Below, piece by piece: positions 43,873-52,745 of a DNA stretch of 64,000 nucleotides. The stretch is taken from positions 930,001-994,000 of the forward strand of contig NZ_JAVAJF010000001.1 in the NCBI RefSeq assembly GCF_030718085.1. The letters are read 5' to 3'. The first letter of the stretch is position 1. Each line of letters begins with the position of its first letter. The notes beneath the pieces are model-generated. The model saw only the letters and a program-made list of their open reading frames with translations, was not told the origin of the DNA and did no database searches. This stretch comes from Marinobacter sp. MDS2 (GTDB lineage: Bacteria; Pseudomonadota; Gammaproteobacteria; Pseudomonadales; Oleiphilaceae). Made by a program: the position numbers and the translations under genes.

Positions 43873-44550
43873 CTAACCCAGCATCTCCACCCATTCTGCG
43901 AGACCTTCACTGGCCCCTTTCCGAATGACCCGCGCCCGGGAAACCGAGGCCGGCTCACCAGGGTCGATGACCGTAATCGGCACATCAAAATCCACCTCAT
44001 GAACCAAGCCGGCAGCCGGATAGACTTGCAGGGAAGTGCCTACAATCAACAACCGGTCAGCGGTTCGCACCAATTCAGCAGCGGCTTCAAGCATCGGTAC
44101 TTCTTCACCGAACCAGACGATGTGCGGGCGCAGCTGGCCGCCTCGGTCGCAGGTATCGCCAGGCTGGATATCGCGGTACCCGATATCGTAGACCAGCTCA
44201 GGGTCAACGGTGCTTCTCGCTTTGGTCAGCTCGCCATGCAGATGCACCACATTGGTTGAACCGCCCCGCTCGTGGAGGTTATCAACGTTCTGGGTAACCA
44301 CCGTAACCCGGTATTGGCTTTCCAGTTCCGCCAACAGGCGGTGGGCCCGGTTGGGCTCGACTTCCTGAAGCTGCCGCCGCCTCTCATTATAGAACCGGAG
44401 CACCAGGTCCCGGTTCCGCTGGAAGGCTTCCGGCGTGGCTACGTCGTACACACTGTGTTTTTCCCACAATCCATCGTTATCCCGAAAGGTGGAAAGACCG
44501 CTTTCGGCGCTGATACCCGCGCCGGTGAGTACAACGATATGCTCTTTCAT
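43873..44550 (-). CDS. NAD-dependent protein deacylase, CobB/Sirt5-like sirtuin
   Basis: 225 residues. NAD motifs are GAGISAESGLSTFR (near 10) and TQNVDNLHE, with catalytic His in VHLHGEL. The FYNERRRQL segment has the Tyr/Arg pair that binds succinyl or malonyl lysine in Sirt5-type enzymes, so desuccinylation is possible. The zinc module that normally carries four cysteines has only one here, so the zinc site seems lost. Its ATG overlaps the stop codon of the D-2-hydroxyglutarate dehydrogenase gene by one base (TGATG), so they are translationally coupled. Confidence 0.85.
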   Translation of the reverse strand: MKEHIVVLTGAGISAESGLSTFRDNDGLWEKHSVYDVATPEAFQRNRDLVLRFYNERRRQLQEVEPNRAHRLLAELESQYRVTVVTQNVDNLHERGGSTNVVHLHGELTKARSTVDPELVYDIGYRDIQPGDTCDRGGQLRPHIVWFGEEVPMLEAAAELVRTADRLLIVGTSLQVYPAAGLVHEVDFDVPITVIDPGEPASVSRARVIRKGASEGLAEWVEMLG

Positions 44551-45953
44551 CAGTCGAAAATCTTGCCTGGGTTCATGATGCCATTCGGGTCAAACGCCAA
44601 TTTAATCCCCTTCAGGTAAGCAATTTCAGCTTCACTGCGGGTGTACTGCAGGTAGGGCTTCTTGGTCATGCCCACGCCGTGCTCAGCAGACACACTGCCC
44701 TGATAGCGTTCAACGATTTCAAACACCCACTTGTTTACCTGCTGGCACTTCTCGAAGAAGTCTTCTTTCGCCATGTCTTCCGGTTTGAGGATGTTCAGGT
44801 GCAGGTTGCCATCGCCGATGTGGCCGAACCAGATGATTTCAAAGTCCGGGTAATGCTCGGTCACCACGCTGTCGATTTCCTGCAGGAAGCCCGGCACTTT
44901 GGACACCACAACAGAAATGTCGTTCTTGTAGGGAATGCGCGGGGCGATGGACTCGGAAATGCGCTCCCGTAGCTGCCACAAACTGTTGGCCTGGGTTTCG
45001 CTCTGGCTGATCACGCCGTCCAGCACCCAGCCTTTTTCCACACATTCTTCAAACAGCGCCATGGCATCGTCCATCACCTGATCCGACACCGCCTCGAATT
45101 CCAGAAGCGCATAGTAAGGCGCTTCGGTTTCAAACGGCGCCTGCACCTGGCCGTGGGCGAGAACATGCTGCATGGCTTGATGGGAGAAGAATTCATAGGC
45201 GGTCAGGTCCAGTTTGCTCTGGAATGACTGCAGCACATCCATGGTATTGACCAGATCGTTCAGACCCAGCACGAGTACTGTCAGGTTATCTGGCTTACGG
45301 GTCAGTTTCATGGTGGCTTCGGTGATAAAGCCCAAAGTGCCTTCTGCCCCAATGAACAGGTGGCGAAGGTCGTAACCCGTGTTGTTCTTGGCCAGATCTT
45401 TGTTCAAATCCAGAATATCGCCCTTACCGGTGACCACCTTCAGGCCGGCCACCCAATCACGGCTCATGCCGTAGCGAATCACCTTGATGCCACCGGCGTT
45501 GGTGGACAAGTTTCCACCCAGCTGGCTGGATCCGGCCGAGGCGAAGTCCACGGGGTAGTACAGGCCATTTTCTTCCGCGAAGTTCTGCAGTTGTTCGGTA
45601 ACCACCCCGGCCTGGCAGCGCACAGTACGGTCGCTGGCGTTAAAATCCAGCACCTGGTTCATGTTATCGAAAGCCACCACGATCTCACCGTTGGCCGCCA
45701 CGGCACCGGCGCTCAAACCCGTACGCCCGCCCGACGGCACCAAACCGATTTGGTTTTCGTTGGCGAACTTAACCACCGCCTGCACCTGTTCGGTGGTCTT
45801 CGGCAGAACAATGGCCAGCGGCTTGGGCGGATAGATCTTGGTCCAGTCCTTACCGTAGGTGTCCAGATCGGAAGGGTCAGTCAATACTTTGCCCGGGTTC
45901 TCGGCGGTAGTTACCAGTTCTTCAAGGGCGGCAATGATCTGTTCGGAACTCAT
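44550..45953 (-). CDS. FAD-linked D-2-hydroxyglutarate dehydrogenase-like oxidase
   Basis: 467 residues. The FAD-binding segment reads VPSGGRTGLSAGAV near 75 and GNLSTNAGGIKVIRYG near 145, and the C-terminal FGHIGDGNLHLN and EHGVG motifs mark the GlcD/D-2-hydroxyglutarate family. It is divergent from serA. In Pseudomonas a D2HGDH is paired with SerA, removing D-2-hydroxyglutarate made as SerA oxidises 3-phosphoglycerate; this is the basis for the name. Glycolate or D-lactate oxidase are the alternatives. The upstream frame from 46025 is rejected in favour of ATG 45953, which gives the usual family length. Confidence 0.85.
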   Translation of the reverse strand: MSSEQIIAALEELVTTAENPGKVLTDPSDLDTYGKDWTKIYPPKPLAIVLPKTTEQVQAVVKFANENQIGLVPSGGRTGLSAGAVAANGEIVVAFDNMNQVLDFNASDRTVRCQAGVVTEQLQNFAEENGLYYPVDFASAGSSQLGGNLSTNAGGIKVIRYGMSRDWVAGLKVVTGKGDILDLNKDLAKNNTGYDLRHLFIGAEGTLGFITEATMKLTRKPDNLTVLVLGLNDLVNTMDVLQSFQSKLDLTAYEFFSHQAMQHVLAHGQVQAPFETEAPYYALLEFEAVSDQVMDDAMALFEECVEKGWVLDGVISQSETQANSLWQLRERISESIAPRIPYKNDISVVVSKVPGFLQEIDSVVTEHYPDFEIIWFGHIGDGNLHLNILKPEDMAKEDFFEKCQQVNKWVFEIVERYQGSVSAEHGVGMTKKPYLQYTRSEAEIAYLKGIKLAFDPNGIMNPGKIFD

Positions 45954-46054
45954 GAGCGTGTCGGTCTCGTCAGGTTTGGGCTCGGGTTTGATCAAAATCA
46001 ACACAAATAGAGTTGATCCAGGCAAACCGGCGCACTGTGAAAATCGAACTTTAT

Positions 46055-46065
46055 GGTATCATACC
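46055..46065 (+). promoter_or_regulatory. Possible serA promoter region with an 11-bp palindrome
   Basis: GGTATCATACC is an odd-centred palindrome that includes a TATCAT -10-like hexamer (46057-46062), about 80 bases upstream of serA. The -35 (CTGTGA, 46035-46040, spacing 16) matches poorly. It lies in the 189-base gap between the dehydrogenase and serA starts. Confidence 0.3.
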
Positions 46066-46142
46066 GCCCCTGTTCTGTGAGCTAGGCTGACGATCCCTGG
46101 CCGCAGGTCATTTCACGTGACGAAAGGTTCGGAAGCACGCCC

Positions 46143-47372
46143 ATGTCAAATACGTCTCTCGAAAAGAGCAAAATCCGGATCCTGCTGCTGGAAGGCGTCC
46201 ATCAATCTGCCATTGATACCCTGAACGCTGCGGGCTACACCAATATTGAGTACCTGACCCACTCACTCGCTGAAGAAGAGCTGATCGAGAAAATTGCCGA
46301 TGCGCATTTTGTTGGCATCCGCTCTCGCACCCAGTTGACTGAGAAAGTATTTGAAGCCGCCAAAAAACTGGTTGCTGTGGGCTGTTTCTGCATCGGAACC
46401 AATCAGGTTGACCTGCAGGCCGCAACACGTCGCGGTATTGCCGTATTCAACGCGCCCTTCTCCAACACTCGCTCTGTTGCAGAACTGGTGCTGGCTCAGG
46501 CCATTCTGTTGTTGCGTGGCGTACCGGAAAAAAGCGCCAAAGCGCACCGCGGTGAATGGCTGAAGTCTGCAAAAGACAGCTACGAGATTCGTGGCAAAAA
46601 GCTCGGCATCATCGGTTACGGCAACATCGGCACTCAGTTCAGTGTTCTGGCCGAAGGCCTGGGCATGGACGTGTACTTCTACGACGTCGTTTCCAAGCTG
46701 CCGATCGGTAACGCCACTCAGGTCGGTTCTCTGAAAGAGCTGCTGAACATCGCCGACGTGGTGTCCCTGCACGTGCCGGAAACACCGTCCACCAAGTACA
46801 TGTTCAAAGCAGAGCAACTGGCCCAGATGAAGCCCGGCTCCATCCTGATGAACGCTTCGCGCGGCACCGTGGTGGACATTGATGCTTTGGCCGACACGCT
46901 TCGCTCCGGCAAGCTGTTGGGCGCCGCCATTGACGTGTTCCCGGTTGAGCCCAAATCCAACGACGAAGAGTTCGTGTCTCCACTGCGCGAGTTCGACAAC
47001 GTGATCCTGACCCCGCACGTGGGCGGCTCCACCATCGAAGCTCAGGAAAACATTGGTCGCGAAGTGGCTGAAAAGCTCGCGATGTACAGCGACAACGGCA
47101 CCTCGGTTTCTTCCGTAAACTTCCCGGAAGTGGCACTGCCATCGCACCCGGATCAGCACCGTTTGTTGCACATCCACGAGAACGTGCCGGGCGTTATGTC
47201 CGAAATCAACCAGGTGTTCTCGGAAAACAACATCAACATCTGTGGTCAGTATCTACAAACCAAAGAAGACATTGGTTACGTGGTTGTTGATGTTGATAAA
47301 GCCTACGGCGAGCTGGCACTGCAAAAGCTGCGTCAGGTCAAGGGCACTATCCGTACCCGCGTACTGTTCTGA
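46143..47372 (+). CDS. serA: D-3-phosphoglycerate dehydrogenase
   Basis: 409 residues, the ACT-regulated form: catalytic 2-hydroxyacid dehydrogenase core followed by a C-terminal ACT domain (about 335-409) that binds serine. The NAD fold carries LGIIGYGNIGTQFSVLAE near 150, and the catalytic Arg, Glu and His lie in the MNASRGTVVD, VEPKSNDEEF and LTPHVGGST segments. It makes the first committed intermediate of serine and pairs with the divergent D-2-hydroxyglutarate dehydrogenase gene. A strong terminator follows. Confidence 0.96.
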   Translation: MSNTSLEKSKIRILLLEGVHQSAIDTLNAAGYTNIEYLTHSLAEEELIEKIADAHFVGIRSRTQLTEKVFEAAKKLVAVGCFCIGTNQVDLQAATRRGIAVFNAPFSNTRSVAELVLAQAILLLRGVPEKSAKAHRGEWLKSAKDSYEIRGKKLGIIGYGNIGTQFSVLAEGLGMDVYFYDVVSKLPIGNATQVGSLKELLNIADVVSLHVPETPSTKYMFKAEQLAQMKPGSILMNASRGTVVDIDALADTLRSGKLLGAAIDVFPVEPKSNDEEFVSPLREFDNVILTPHVGGSTIEAQENIGREVAEKLAMYSDNGTSVSSVNFPEVALPSHPDQHRLLHIHENVPGVMSEINQVFSENNINICGQYLQTKEDIGYVVVDVDKAYGELALQKLRQVKGTIRTRVLF

Positions 47373-47391
47373 TATAAGCCCTCCGGGGCAT

Positions 47392-47438
47392 TCAGGCACA
47401 AAAAAACCGGAACACTGTTCCGGTTTTTTTGTGCCTGA
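47392..47438. terminator. Very strong bidirectional terminator
   Basis: A perfect 23-bp inverted repeat with a single-base centre (47415). The GC stem CCGGAACA/TGTTCCGG is flanked by A7 and T7, enclosed by a second GC stem (TCAGGCAC/GTGCCTGA). It separates serA from the convergent subtilase. Confidence 0.93.
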
Positions 47439-47445
47439 GCAACCG

Positions 47446-48747
47446 TTACTGCGGGGCGCGCAGCAACAGGTTGGGTGATCCGGCCTTGATACCGTTCAGT
47501 ACATTACCGGTACCCAGATTGATCACAGCATTTGTCACCTCTGCCGGTGTCAAACCTGGCTGTTCCGCCAGGATCAACGCCGAAACACCCGCTACGTGAG
47601 GTGAGGCCATCGAGGTGCCGCTGATGGTGTTGGTCTGGTTATCCGCTTCATGCCAGGCTGCCGTGATGTCAGAGCCCGGAGCGAAAATATCCAGACACTG
47701 TCCATGGTTTGAGAAGGAAGAGCGCTGGTCGTCACGGGTGGTGCTGCCCACTGTGATCGCAGGCTCAACCCGATTCGGCGAACCACCACACGCATCCGCA
47801 TCGTCATTGCCCGCCGCCACAACGAAGGTCACACCTTCTTCGATGGCACCGCGAACCGCGTTATCCAGTGCATCGGAAGCACCACCCCCCAAAGACATGT
47901 TCGCAACCGCTGGCGCCTGGTGATTTGCTGCTACCCAGTCTACGCCTGCAATCACATCAGCGTTGCTACCCGCACCCGAGCAATCCAGAACACGCACAGC
48001 TGCCACGGAAGCCTGCTTGGCAACCCCGTAGGTTGAGCCAACGGAGGTACTGGCTACGTGGGTACCGTGGCCGTTACAGTCTGTGGTATCGGTCGCGTCG
48101 GTTGAGCCACCGAGGTTCAGAAACGGCCCAACCAAAGGTAACGCGCCCAGCCCCAACAGGCCGGCATCATTGACGGCAAAGTTACGACCTTCAATAACAC
48201 GGCCAGCAAACTCTTGGTGAGTATCGCGAAGCCCGGTATCGATCACATAAACATTAACACCAGCACCGCCAGATGCGGGGTAACGGTACTGCTCATCGAG
48301 CGGCAATACCGCTTGGTCGATACGGTCCAGGCCCCAGGTTGCCCCGGGCTGGGTTGCCGAATTGGCAGCAACAATACGATCCTGCTCCACCTTCAGAACG
48401 CCCGGCAGCGAAGACAACAGGCCTGCCTGTTGCTCGGTGAGCGCCAGAGCCGCGCCCGTCATCGCAGTCTGGTAGACATGCAACACTTCACCGCCCCCTA
48501 CAGCCATCAGCAGTGACTGAATACCGGCCGTCAGATCGCCTAGGCCCAACAGTTCCGGCAGAGCCGGATCCAGTGTCACGATATAACGCCCGGGAATCGC
48601 ATCCCCTGCTTGCAGCGTAACGGACTGGTTTGCTTCAGCTGTTGAACCGGTCAAGCCAAGCGCCTCAAACAAACCCGCCTGAACCGGCGCTGCGGAAAGA
48701 AGGCAAGCGCTCAAACTGGCTGCTGTAATCAGTGCATGCTTTTTCAT
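47446..48747 (-). CDS. Secreted S8-family subtilisin-like protease
   Basis: 433 residues. Signal peptide MKKHALITAASLSACLLSAA with cleavage after AQA-type VQA, then an I9-type pro-inhibitor (IPGRYIVTLDP onward), then the peptidase. Catalytic residues are Asp in YVIDTGLRD (about 169), His in CNGHGTHVAS (about 229) and Ser in ISGTSMASPHVAG (about 379), with the oxyanion Asn in AAGNDDA. It resembles extracellular alkaline proteases of marine bacteria such as proteinase-K/aqualysin types. ATG 48747 gives a proper signal peptide; the upstream frame from 48795 does not. Confidence 0.92.
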   Translation of the reverse strand: MKKHALITAASLSACLLSAAPVQAGLFEALGLTGSTAEANQSVTLQAGDAIPGRYIVTLDPALPELLGLGDLTAGIQSLLMAVGGGEVLHVYQTAMTGAALALTEQQAGLLSSLPGVLKVEQDRIVAANSATQPGATWGLDRIDQAVLPLDEQYRYPASGGAGVNVYVIDTGLRDTHQEFAGRVIEGRNFAVNDAGLLGLGALPLVGPFLNLGGSTDATDTTDCNGHGTHVASTSVGSTYGVAKQASVAAVRVLDCSGAGSNADVIAGVDWVAANHQAPAVANMSLGGGASDALDNAVRGAIEEGVTFVVAAGNDDADACGGSPNRVEPAITVGSTTRDDQRSSFSNHGQCLDIFAPGSDITAAWHEADNQTNTISGTSMASPHVAGVSALILAEQPGLTPAEVTNAVINLGTGNVLNGIKAGSPNLLLRAPQ

Positions 48748-48854
48748 AAGGTACTGCTCTCTTGTTGTATTTAACTGAACGAGTGAACTTGACACATTGT
48801 GGGCTTATTCGCAGTGTCGGATCAGGCCAATTCAAAAGCTGCCCGCCATAACAA

Positions 48855-48890
48855 AAAAAGCTTCACAACCCGAAGGTGGTGAAGCTTTTT
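48855..48890 (-). terminator. Terminator after the OmpA-family lipoprotein gene
   Basis: AAAAAGCTTCAC and GTGAAGCTTTTT form a 12-bp perfect stem with a 12-nt loop, 41 bases downstream of the lipoprotein stop on the minus strand. Confidence 0.85.
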
Positions 48891-48931
48891 AACAACCCGG
48901 CGCCCCGGGTTTTGCGCAGAACGAATAGAGC

Positions 48932-49588
48932 TTACTGCATGGGCACGAGCGTTAGCTCAACACGACGATTCTGTTCACGGCCCGTCGCAGTTTCGTTAGA
49001 TGCCACGGGCGCACGCTCTCCGTAACCGGTCGCACGGGTACGACGAGGCTCAATGCCTTGATTCATCAAGAAGTCACGGACAGATGAAGCACGACGCTCA
49101 CTCAACAACTGATTGTAGCTGTCCCGCCCGGTGCTATCCGTGTGGCCATCAATCTGGATGATGGTTTTATCGAATTCCTTCAGAACAAGAGCAACCGACT
49201 CCAACGTGCCGGTAAATCCTGGGCGAATGCTGGACTGATCCGTGTTAAACGTAATATTGCCAGGCATCACCAATTCAATCTGGTCGCCATTACGCACCAC
49301 ACGCACCCCGGTGCCTTCCAGTCTCTGACGCAGCTGCGCTTCCTGGCGATCCATGTAATAACCGATACCACCACCAACAGCAGCACCACCAGCGGCACCA
49401 ATCAATGCGCCTTTACCACGATCGCTTTTGCTAGACGTGGCCGCACCAATTGCTGCGCCACCCAAGGCGCCGATGATGCTGCCCTTGGTTGCGTTCGACG
49501 TTTTCTCTTCTCCGGTATAAGGGTCGTAAGTCATGCAGCCACTCAGGCCAACCGTCGCAACGGCAAAGGCAAGGATTGTCTTCTTCAT
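48932..49588 (-). CDS. OmpA-family lipoprotein with glycine zipper (YiaD-like)
   Basis: 218 residues. Lipobox GLSGC near residue 18, then a glycine-zipper stretch (SIIGALGGAAIGAATS, GALIGAAGGAAVGGG) that may insert in the membrane, then an OmpA C-terminal domain with IDGHTDSTG and the NQLLSERRASSVRDFL segment that binds peptidoglycan. It tethers the outer membrane to the cell wall. I use ATG 49588, 6 bases after AGGAG; ATG 49591 is also possible. Confidence 0.93.
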   Translation of the reverse strand: MKKTILAFAVATVGLSGCMTYDPYTGEEKTSNATKGSIIGALGGAAIGAATSSKSDRGKGALIGAAGGAAVGGGIGYYMDRQEAQLRQRLEGTGVRVVRNGDQIELVMPGNITFNTDQSSIRPGFTGTLESVALVLKEFDKTIIQIDGHTDSTGRDSYNQLLSERRASSVRDFLMNQGIEPRRTRATGYGERAPVASNETATGREQNRRVELTLVPMQ

Positions 49589-49637
49589 CATAAACTCCTG
49601 ATGCTATTAGTTTGGTATCCGGCCAGTCCTGACCGTA

Positions 49638-50627
49638 TTACTGCGAGAATGTATCAATAATGGTATTGAATACCGTCGCCTGCAAATCTTTGGCCTCATT
49701 GACCAAGTGATGGCGCCCATCCGGGATCGTGCGTTCGTTGACGGCCGAAAACTTGTTTCGAATGATCCGCAGATTGTGCTGCCAGTCGACGGTCAGGTCT
49801 TTTTCACCCTGTACCACCGTTACCGGGAAGTCCACCGGCCGAGCCGACTCAATGTGTGGCACCCACTTCCGCAAAGCCGTGACCCAGTCCACATGCACAG
49901 CCCGAGCCTGCAAAGGATCATGCTCCCGAAGAAACTTCAGAAACCGGGTATTGCTGCTGTTCTGCCCAAAGGCCCTTCGCCAACGACTCAGGAACGGGCG
50001 CGCCACACTGTGCAACATCTTGGCGCCCAGCCAACCCATGGGCCGCACCAGTGGCGCCAACAGCACCACCTTACGGAACGCAGAGGTTTCCTGGTTGTGA
50101 TGGTTAGACAACAGATAGTCGATCAAAATCGCCCCACCTGTGCTCTGGCCAACCGCGAACCACGGCCCCCGGATTTTATCCTCCACCTGCGCCATAACCG
50201 AGGACAAAACTGCCTGATACTCCAGGAAGCTGCCGATGGCTGCCGGCGTGCCACTGGATAAACCATGGCCTGGCTGGTCATAGGCCAGCACATCAAAACC
50301 AGCGCCAAGGCACCGGTCAATGAGCTGGGTATAAAGGCCAACGTGATCAAAGTAGCCGTGCAATATAAACACGGTCCCTTTAGATGCACCGGCATCCGGC
50401 AACCGAAAATAATGCACCATGACTTCATGGTGCTGAGCCTTGATGTAGCCTTGGTGATAGGTCACCTGTGGATGCTCCACCCACAAGTCCAAACCGTAAA
50501 ACCGACAATAGGCTTCCATCTCAGAACTCAGGTCCCGAGGCTCCTGCGGATTGAACGGCTCCAGCCGCTCAAGCAATGAGTGCCTGTCCCAGTTCGGTAT
50601 TTCTATGGTATCTGTTTTCCAGTACAC
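49638..50627 (-). CDS. Alpha/beta hydrolase, monoglyceride lipase/lysophospholipase-like
   Basis: 329 residues of the Hydrolase_4 (serine aminopeptidase S33/MGL) type. HGYFDHVGLYTQLI gives the oxyanion His-Gly, GHGLSSG follows, and the nucleophile is in VGQSTGG near 158. The catalytic His lies in the C-terminal DGRHHLVNE segment. It probably acts on lysophospholipids or monoacylglycerols. Start is GTG at 50627 with no strong ribosome-binding site. It is divergent from a second esterase, with 70 bases between. Confidence 0.83.
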   Translation of the reverse strand: MYWKTDTIEIPNWDRHSLLERLEPFNPQEPRDLSSEMEAYCRFYGLDLWVEHPQVTYHQGYIKAQHHEVMVHYFRLPDAGASKGTVFILHGYFDHVGLYTQLIDRCLGAGFDVLAYDQPGHGLSSGTPAAIGSFLEYQAVLSSVMAQVEDKIRGPWFAVGQSTGGAILIDYLLSNHHNQETSAFRKVVLLAPLVRPMGWLGAKMLHSVARPFLSRWRRAFGQNSSNTRFLKFLREHDPLQARAVHVDWVTALRKWVPHIESARPVDFPVTVVQGEKDLTVDWQHNLRIIRNKFSAVNERTIPDGRHHLVNEAKDLQATVFNTIIDTFSQ

Positions 50628-50697
50628 GTAGAGTTAAACGCCTGTCATGTGTCAATAATTGACGATCATCCTAACGCATTCACCGGGGAGAGCACAG

Positions 50698-51591
50698 ATG
50701 TTCCAACCGCTTCTTGAAGTCGGCCTGCGCCAGATAATGTACCGACTCGTGCGCCCTTTGCTGTCGAACGGTGTCTCGCTGCATCTGCAACGCAAGCTGA
50801 TTCGCCAAGCCTACCGAACATCAGTCCCGCCCCGGAACGTCCGGTTCACCAGCGACACTCTGGGCCATGTACCGGTGTTGCGAGCACAGGCGAAAACCCA
50901 CTCCGCCGGCACCCTCATATACCTGCACGGCGGCGGCTACATTCTGGGCTCTGCGGCTACGCACAAAGGCATCGCGGGTCATCTGGCAAAACTGACCGGC
51001 TGCGAAGTGATCATTCCCGATTACCGGTTGGCACCCGAGCACCCGTATCCAGCGGCACCAGACGATGCGGAAGCAGTGTTCCACGCCGTGATTCAGGAAG
51101 GGAAACCCGCAGACAAAGTGGCTATAGCGGGAGATTCCGCGGGCGGCGGGCTGGCATTAGTGTTAGCGATGCGCCTTCGGGAACACGGCCACGCCCTGCC
51201 TTCATCTATTACGTGTTTTTCACCTTGGACAGATTTGACCAGTCAGCAGCTCTACACCCCCGAATGCGAACCGGTACTTCACAGTAGCTGGGTTCTCAAG
51301 GCGGCGAAAATGTATGCAGGCGGGGAAACGTTGACTGAGCCTCGGATTTCTCCGGTATTCGGCGATCTGAAGGGGCTGCCGCCGACGCTGATTCAGGTGG
51401 GCAGTCAGGAAATCCTGCTCAATGACGCAACACGACTGGCCGAAGCGGCCAAAACGGCCAATGTCGATGCAACGCTCGAAATCTACAACGGCCTCTGGCA
51501 CGTGTTTCAGACCCACAGTGCCCAATTAAAACGCGCCTCCGATGCCCTTGTCGTTGCAGCCAAACACATCAGGCGTTATCTGGCAGAGTAA
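50698..51591 (+). CDS. HSL-family esterase/lipase
   Basis: 297 residues of the hormone-sensitive lipase group. The oxyanion motif HGGGYILGS is near residue 80 and the nucleophile is in [10 protein letters not shown] near 145; a C-terminal GLWHVFQTH segment supplies the catalytic His. Substrates are likely short- to medium-chain esters. ATG 50698 has GGGGAG 7 bases upstream; a TTG at 50659 adds 13 residues and is not favoured. Its last 23 bases overlap the convergent GIY-YIG gene. Confidence 0.88.
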   Translation: MFQPLLEVGLRQIMYRLVRPLLSNGVSLHLQRKLIRQAYRTSVPPRNVRFTSDTLGHVPVLRAQAKTHSAGTLIYLHGGGYILGSAATHKGIAGHLAKLTGCEVIIPDYRLAPEHPYPAAPDDAEAVFHAVIQEGKPADKVAIAGDSAGGGLALVLAMRLREHGHALPSSITCFSPWTDLTSQQLYTPECEPVLHSSWVLKAAKMYAGGETLTEPRISPVFGDLKGLPPTLIQVGSQEILLNDATRLAEAAKTANVDATLEIYNGLWHVFQTHSAQLKRASDALVVAAKHIRRYLAE

Positions 51592-51847
51592 CCTCGCCTC
51601 TTAGCAGGGCTTCTTTCCGTGCCCTTGGCCAGCGTTTGATTTGCCACTCCAATTTGGACGCCCGGCTGCGGTCACCGGCTAACATCTGAAACTCCAGCGT
51701 CAGCGGGCCTTTCCCCCGCAAACTGCGGGCACCTTTCGGAGCACCGGCCTGGTGTTCAGAGAAGCGCCTAGGTACGTCTGTTGAAATACCGGTGTATAGA
51801 CTGCCCGAGGCTGTTCGCACCAGATACAGGTGCCACTGTTCAGCCAT
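51569..51847 (-). CDS. GIY-YIG endonuclease-like protein (UPF0213)
   Basis: 92 residues. [18 protein letters not shown] corresponds to the GIY-YIG motif (YLVR...YTGI), and a conserved Arg and a Glu in SKLEWQIK follow, so the single-domain nuclease could be active. Function in the cell is not known for UPF0213. Its start overlaps the EamA gene by 8 bases, placing it last in the kinase-regulator-transporter operon. Confidence 0.88.
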   Translation of the reverse strand: MAEQWHLYLVRTASGSLYTGISTDVPRRFSEHQAGAPKGARSLRGKGPLTLEFQMLAGDRSRASKLEWQIKRWPRARKEALLRGEVTLPDNA

Positions 51848-52745
51848 GTTCCAACCCTTGGGTCCGGGCCTGAACTTTCTTTTGCTGGAGCCATAAACCG
51901 GCGATGATCAACACCAGCCCAATGTAAGTGGAAGGCAAAATTACTTCGCCCAAGATGAAATAGATAAAAACCAATGACAAAAACGGTGCGATAAAAATCA
52001 AATTACTGACTTTTGCGGTATTTTCGGCTTTTTTCATTGCCTGGGACCATAAGATAAACGCAATTCCCATTTCAAAGACACCAATATAAACCGCCGCAGA
52101 GAGCGATCCAATCCCCGAAACCCCGAACCCGACCGTGTACCAACACACCAAGGCAATCACCGGCAGGCCAAACGAAAAGTTCAGGAACAGACCGACAACA
52201 GGATCACGGGTATCTCGTGTCGCAATAATCCAGTACGAGGCCCAAACCAGCGTGCTGCCTAATGCCAGAGACACGCCCAGAGGGTCTGAAAAGTTCAGCG
52301 ACGTAACGGCGCCCCGGGTCGCAATCACCACCACGCCGGCATAACAGACCAGACCGGCCAAAATGTCGATACGGCGTAATTTCTGGCCCAGGAAGGGCAC
52401 CGACAGATAGGCAAGCACCAACGCCCAGGTGTAGTTCAACGGCTGCGCTTCCTGTGCGGGTAGTCGATCAAACGCGCCAAACAATAAAAAATAATACAGG
52501 CAAGGGTTAATCAGCCCCATTCCCATGGATTGCAGGTACTGCGTTTTGCTGAGCTGAAACACCTGCTGCCAACGGCCCATAATAACCAGAGCCACCGCCA
52601 TCACGACAATAGAAGCAATGCAGGCCACCAGCAGCATCTGCACCGGCGCCAAGTCCGCCAGCGCCAGCTTGAATGCAGTTGCCACGGTAGACCACAGCAA
52701 TACGGTGGCCAAGCCGAACACCATGGCCTGTTTCTGATTTTTCAT
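51840..52745 (-). CDS. EamA-family (DMT) transporter
   Basis: 301 residues with ten predicted helices in two EamA repeats. The C-terminal repeat ends with [26 protein letters not shown], typical of DMT exporters of amino acids or metabolites. Its ATG overlaps the regulator stop codon by one base (TAATG), so it is translationally coupled to the NtrC-type regulator gene. This suggests that its synthesis is tied to that system, although the substrate is unknown. The frame upstream to 52775 is rejected. Confidence 0.88.
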   Translation of the reverse strand: MKNQKQAMVFGLATVLLWSTVATAFKLALADLAPVQMLLVACIASIVVMAVALVIMGRWQQVFQLSKTQYLQSMGMGLINPCLYYFLLFGAFDRLPAQEAQPLNYTWALVLAYLSVPFLGQKLRRIDILAGLVCYAGVVVIATRGAVTSLNFSDPLGVSLALGSTLVWASYWIIATRDTRDPVVGLFLNFSFGLPVIALVCWYTVGFGVSGIGSLSAAVYIGVFEMGIAFILWSQAMKKAENTAKVSNLIFIAPFLSLVFIYFILGEVILPSTYIGLVLIIAGLWLQQKKVQARTQGLEHG

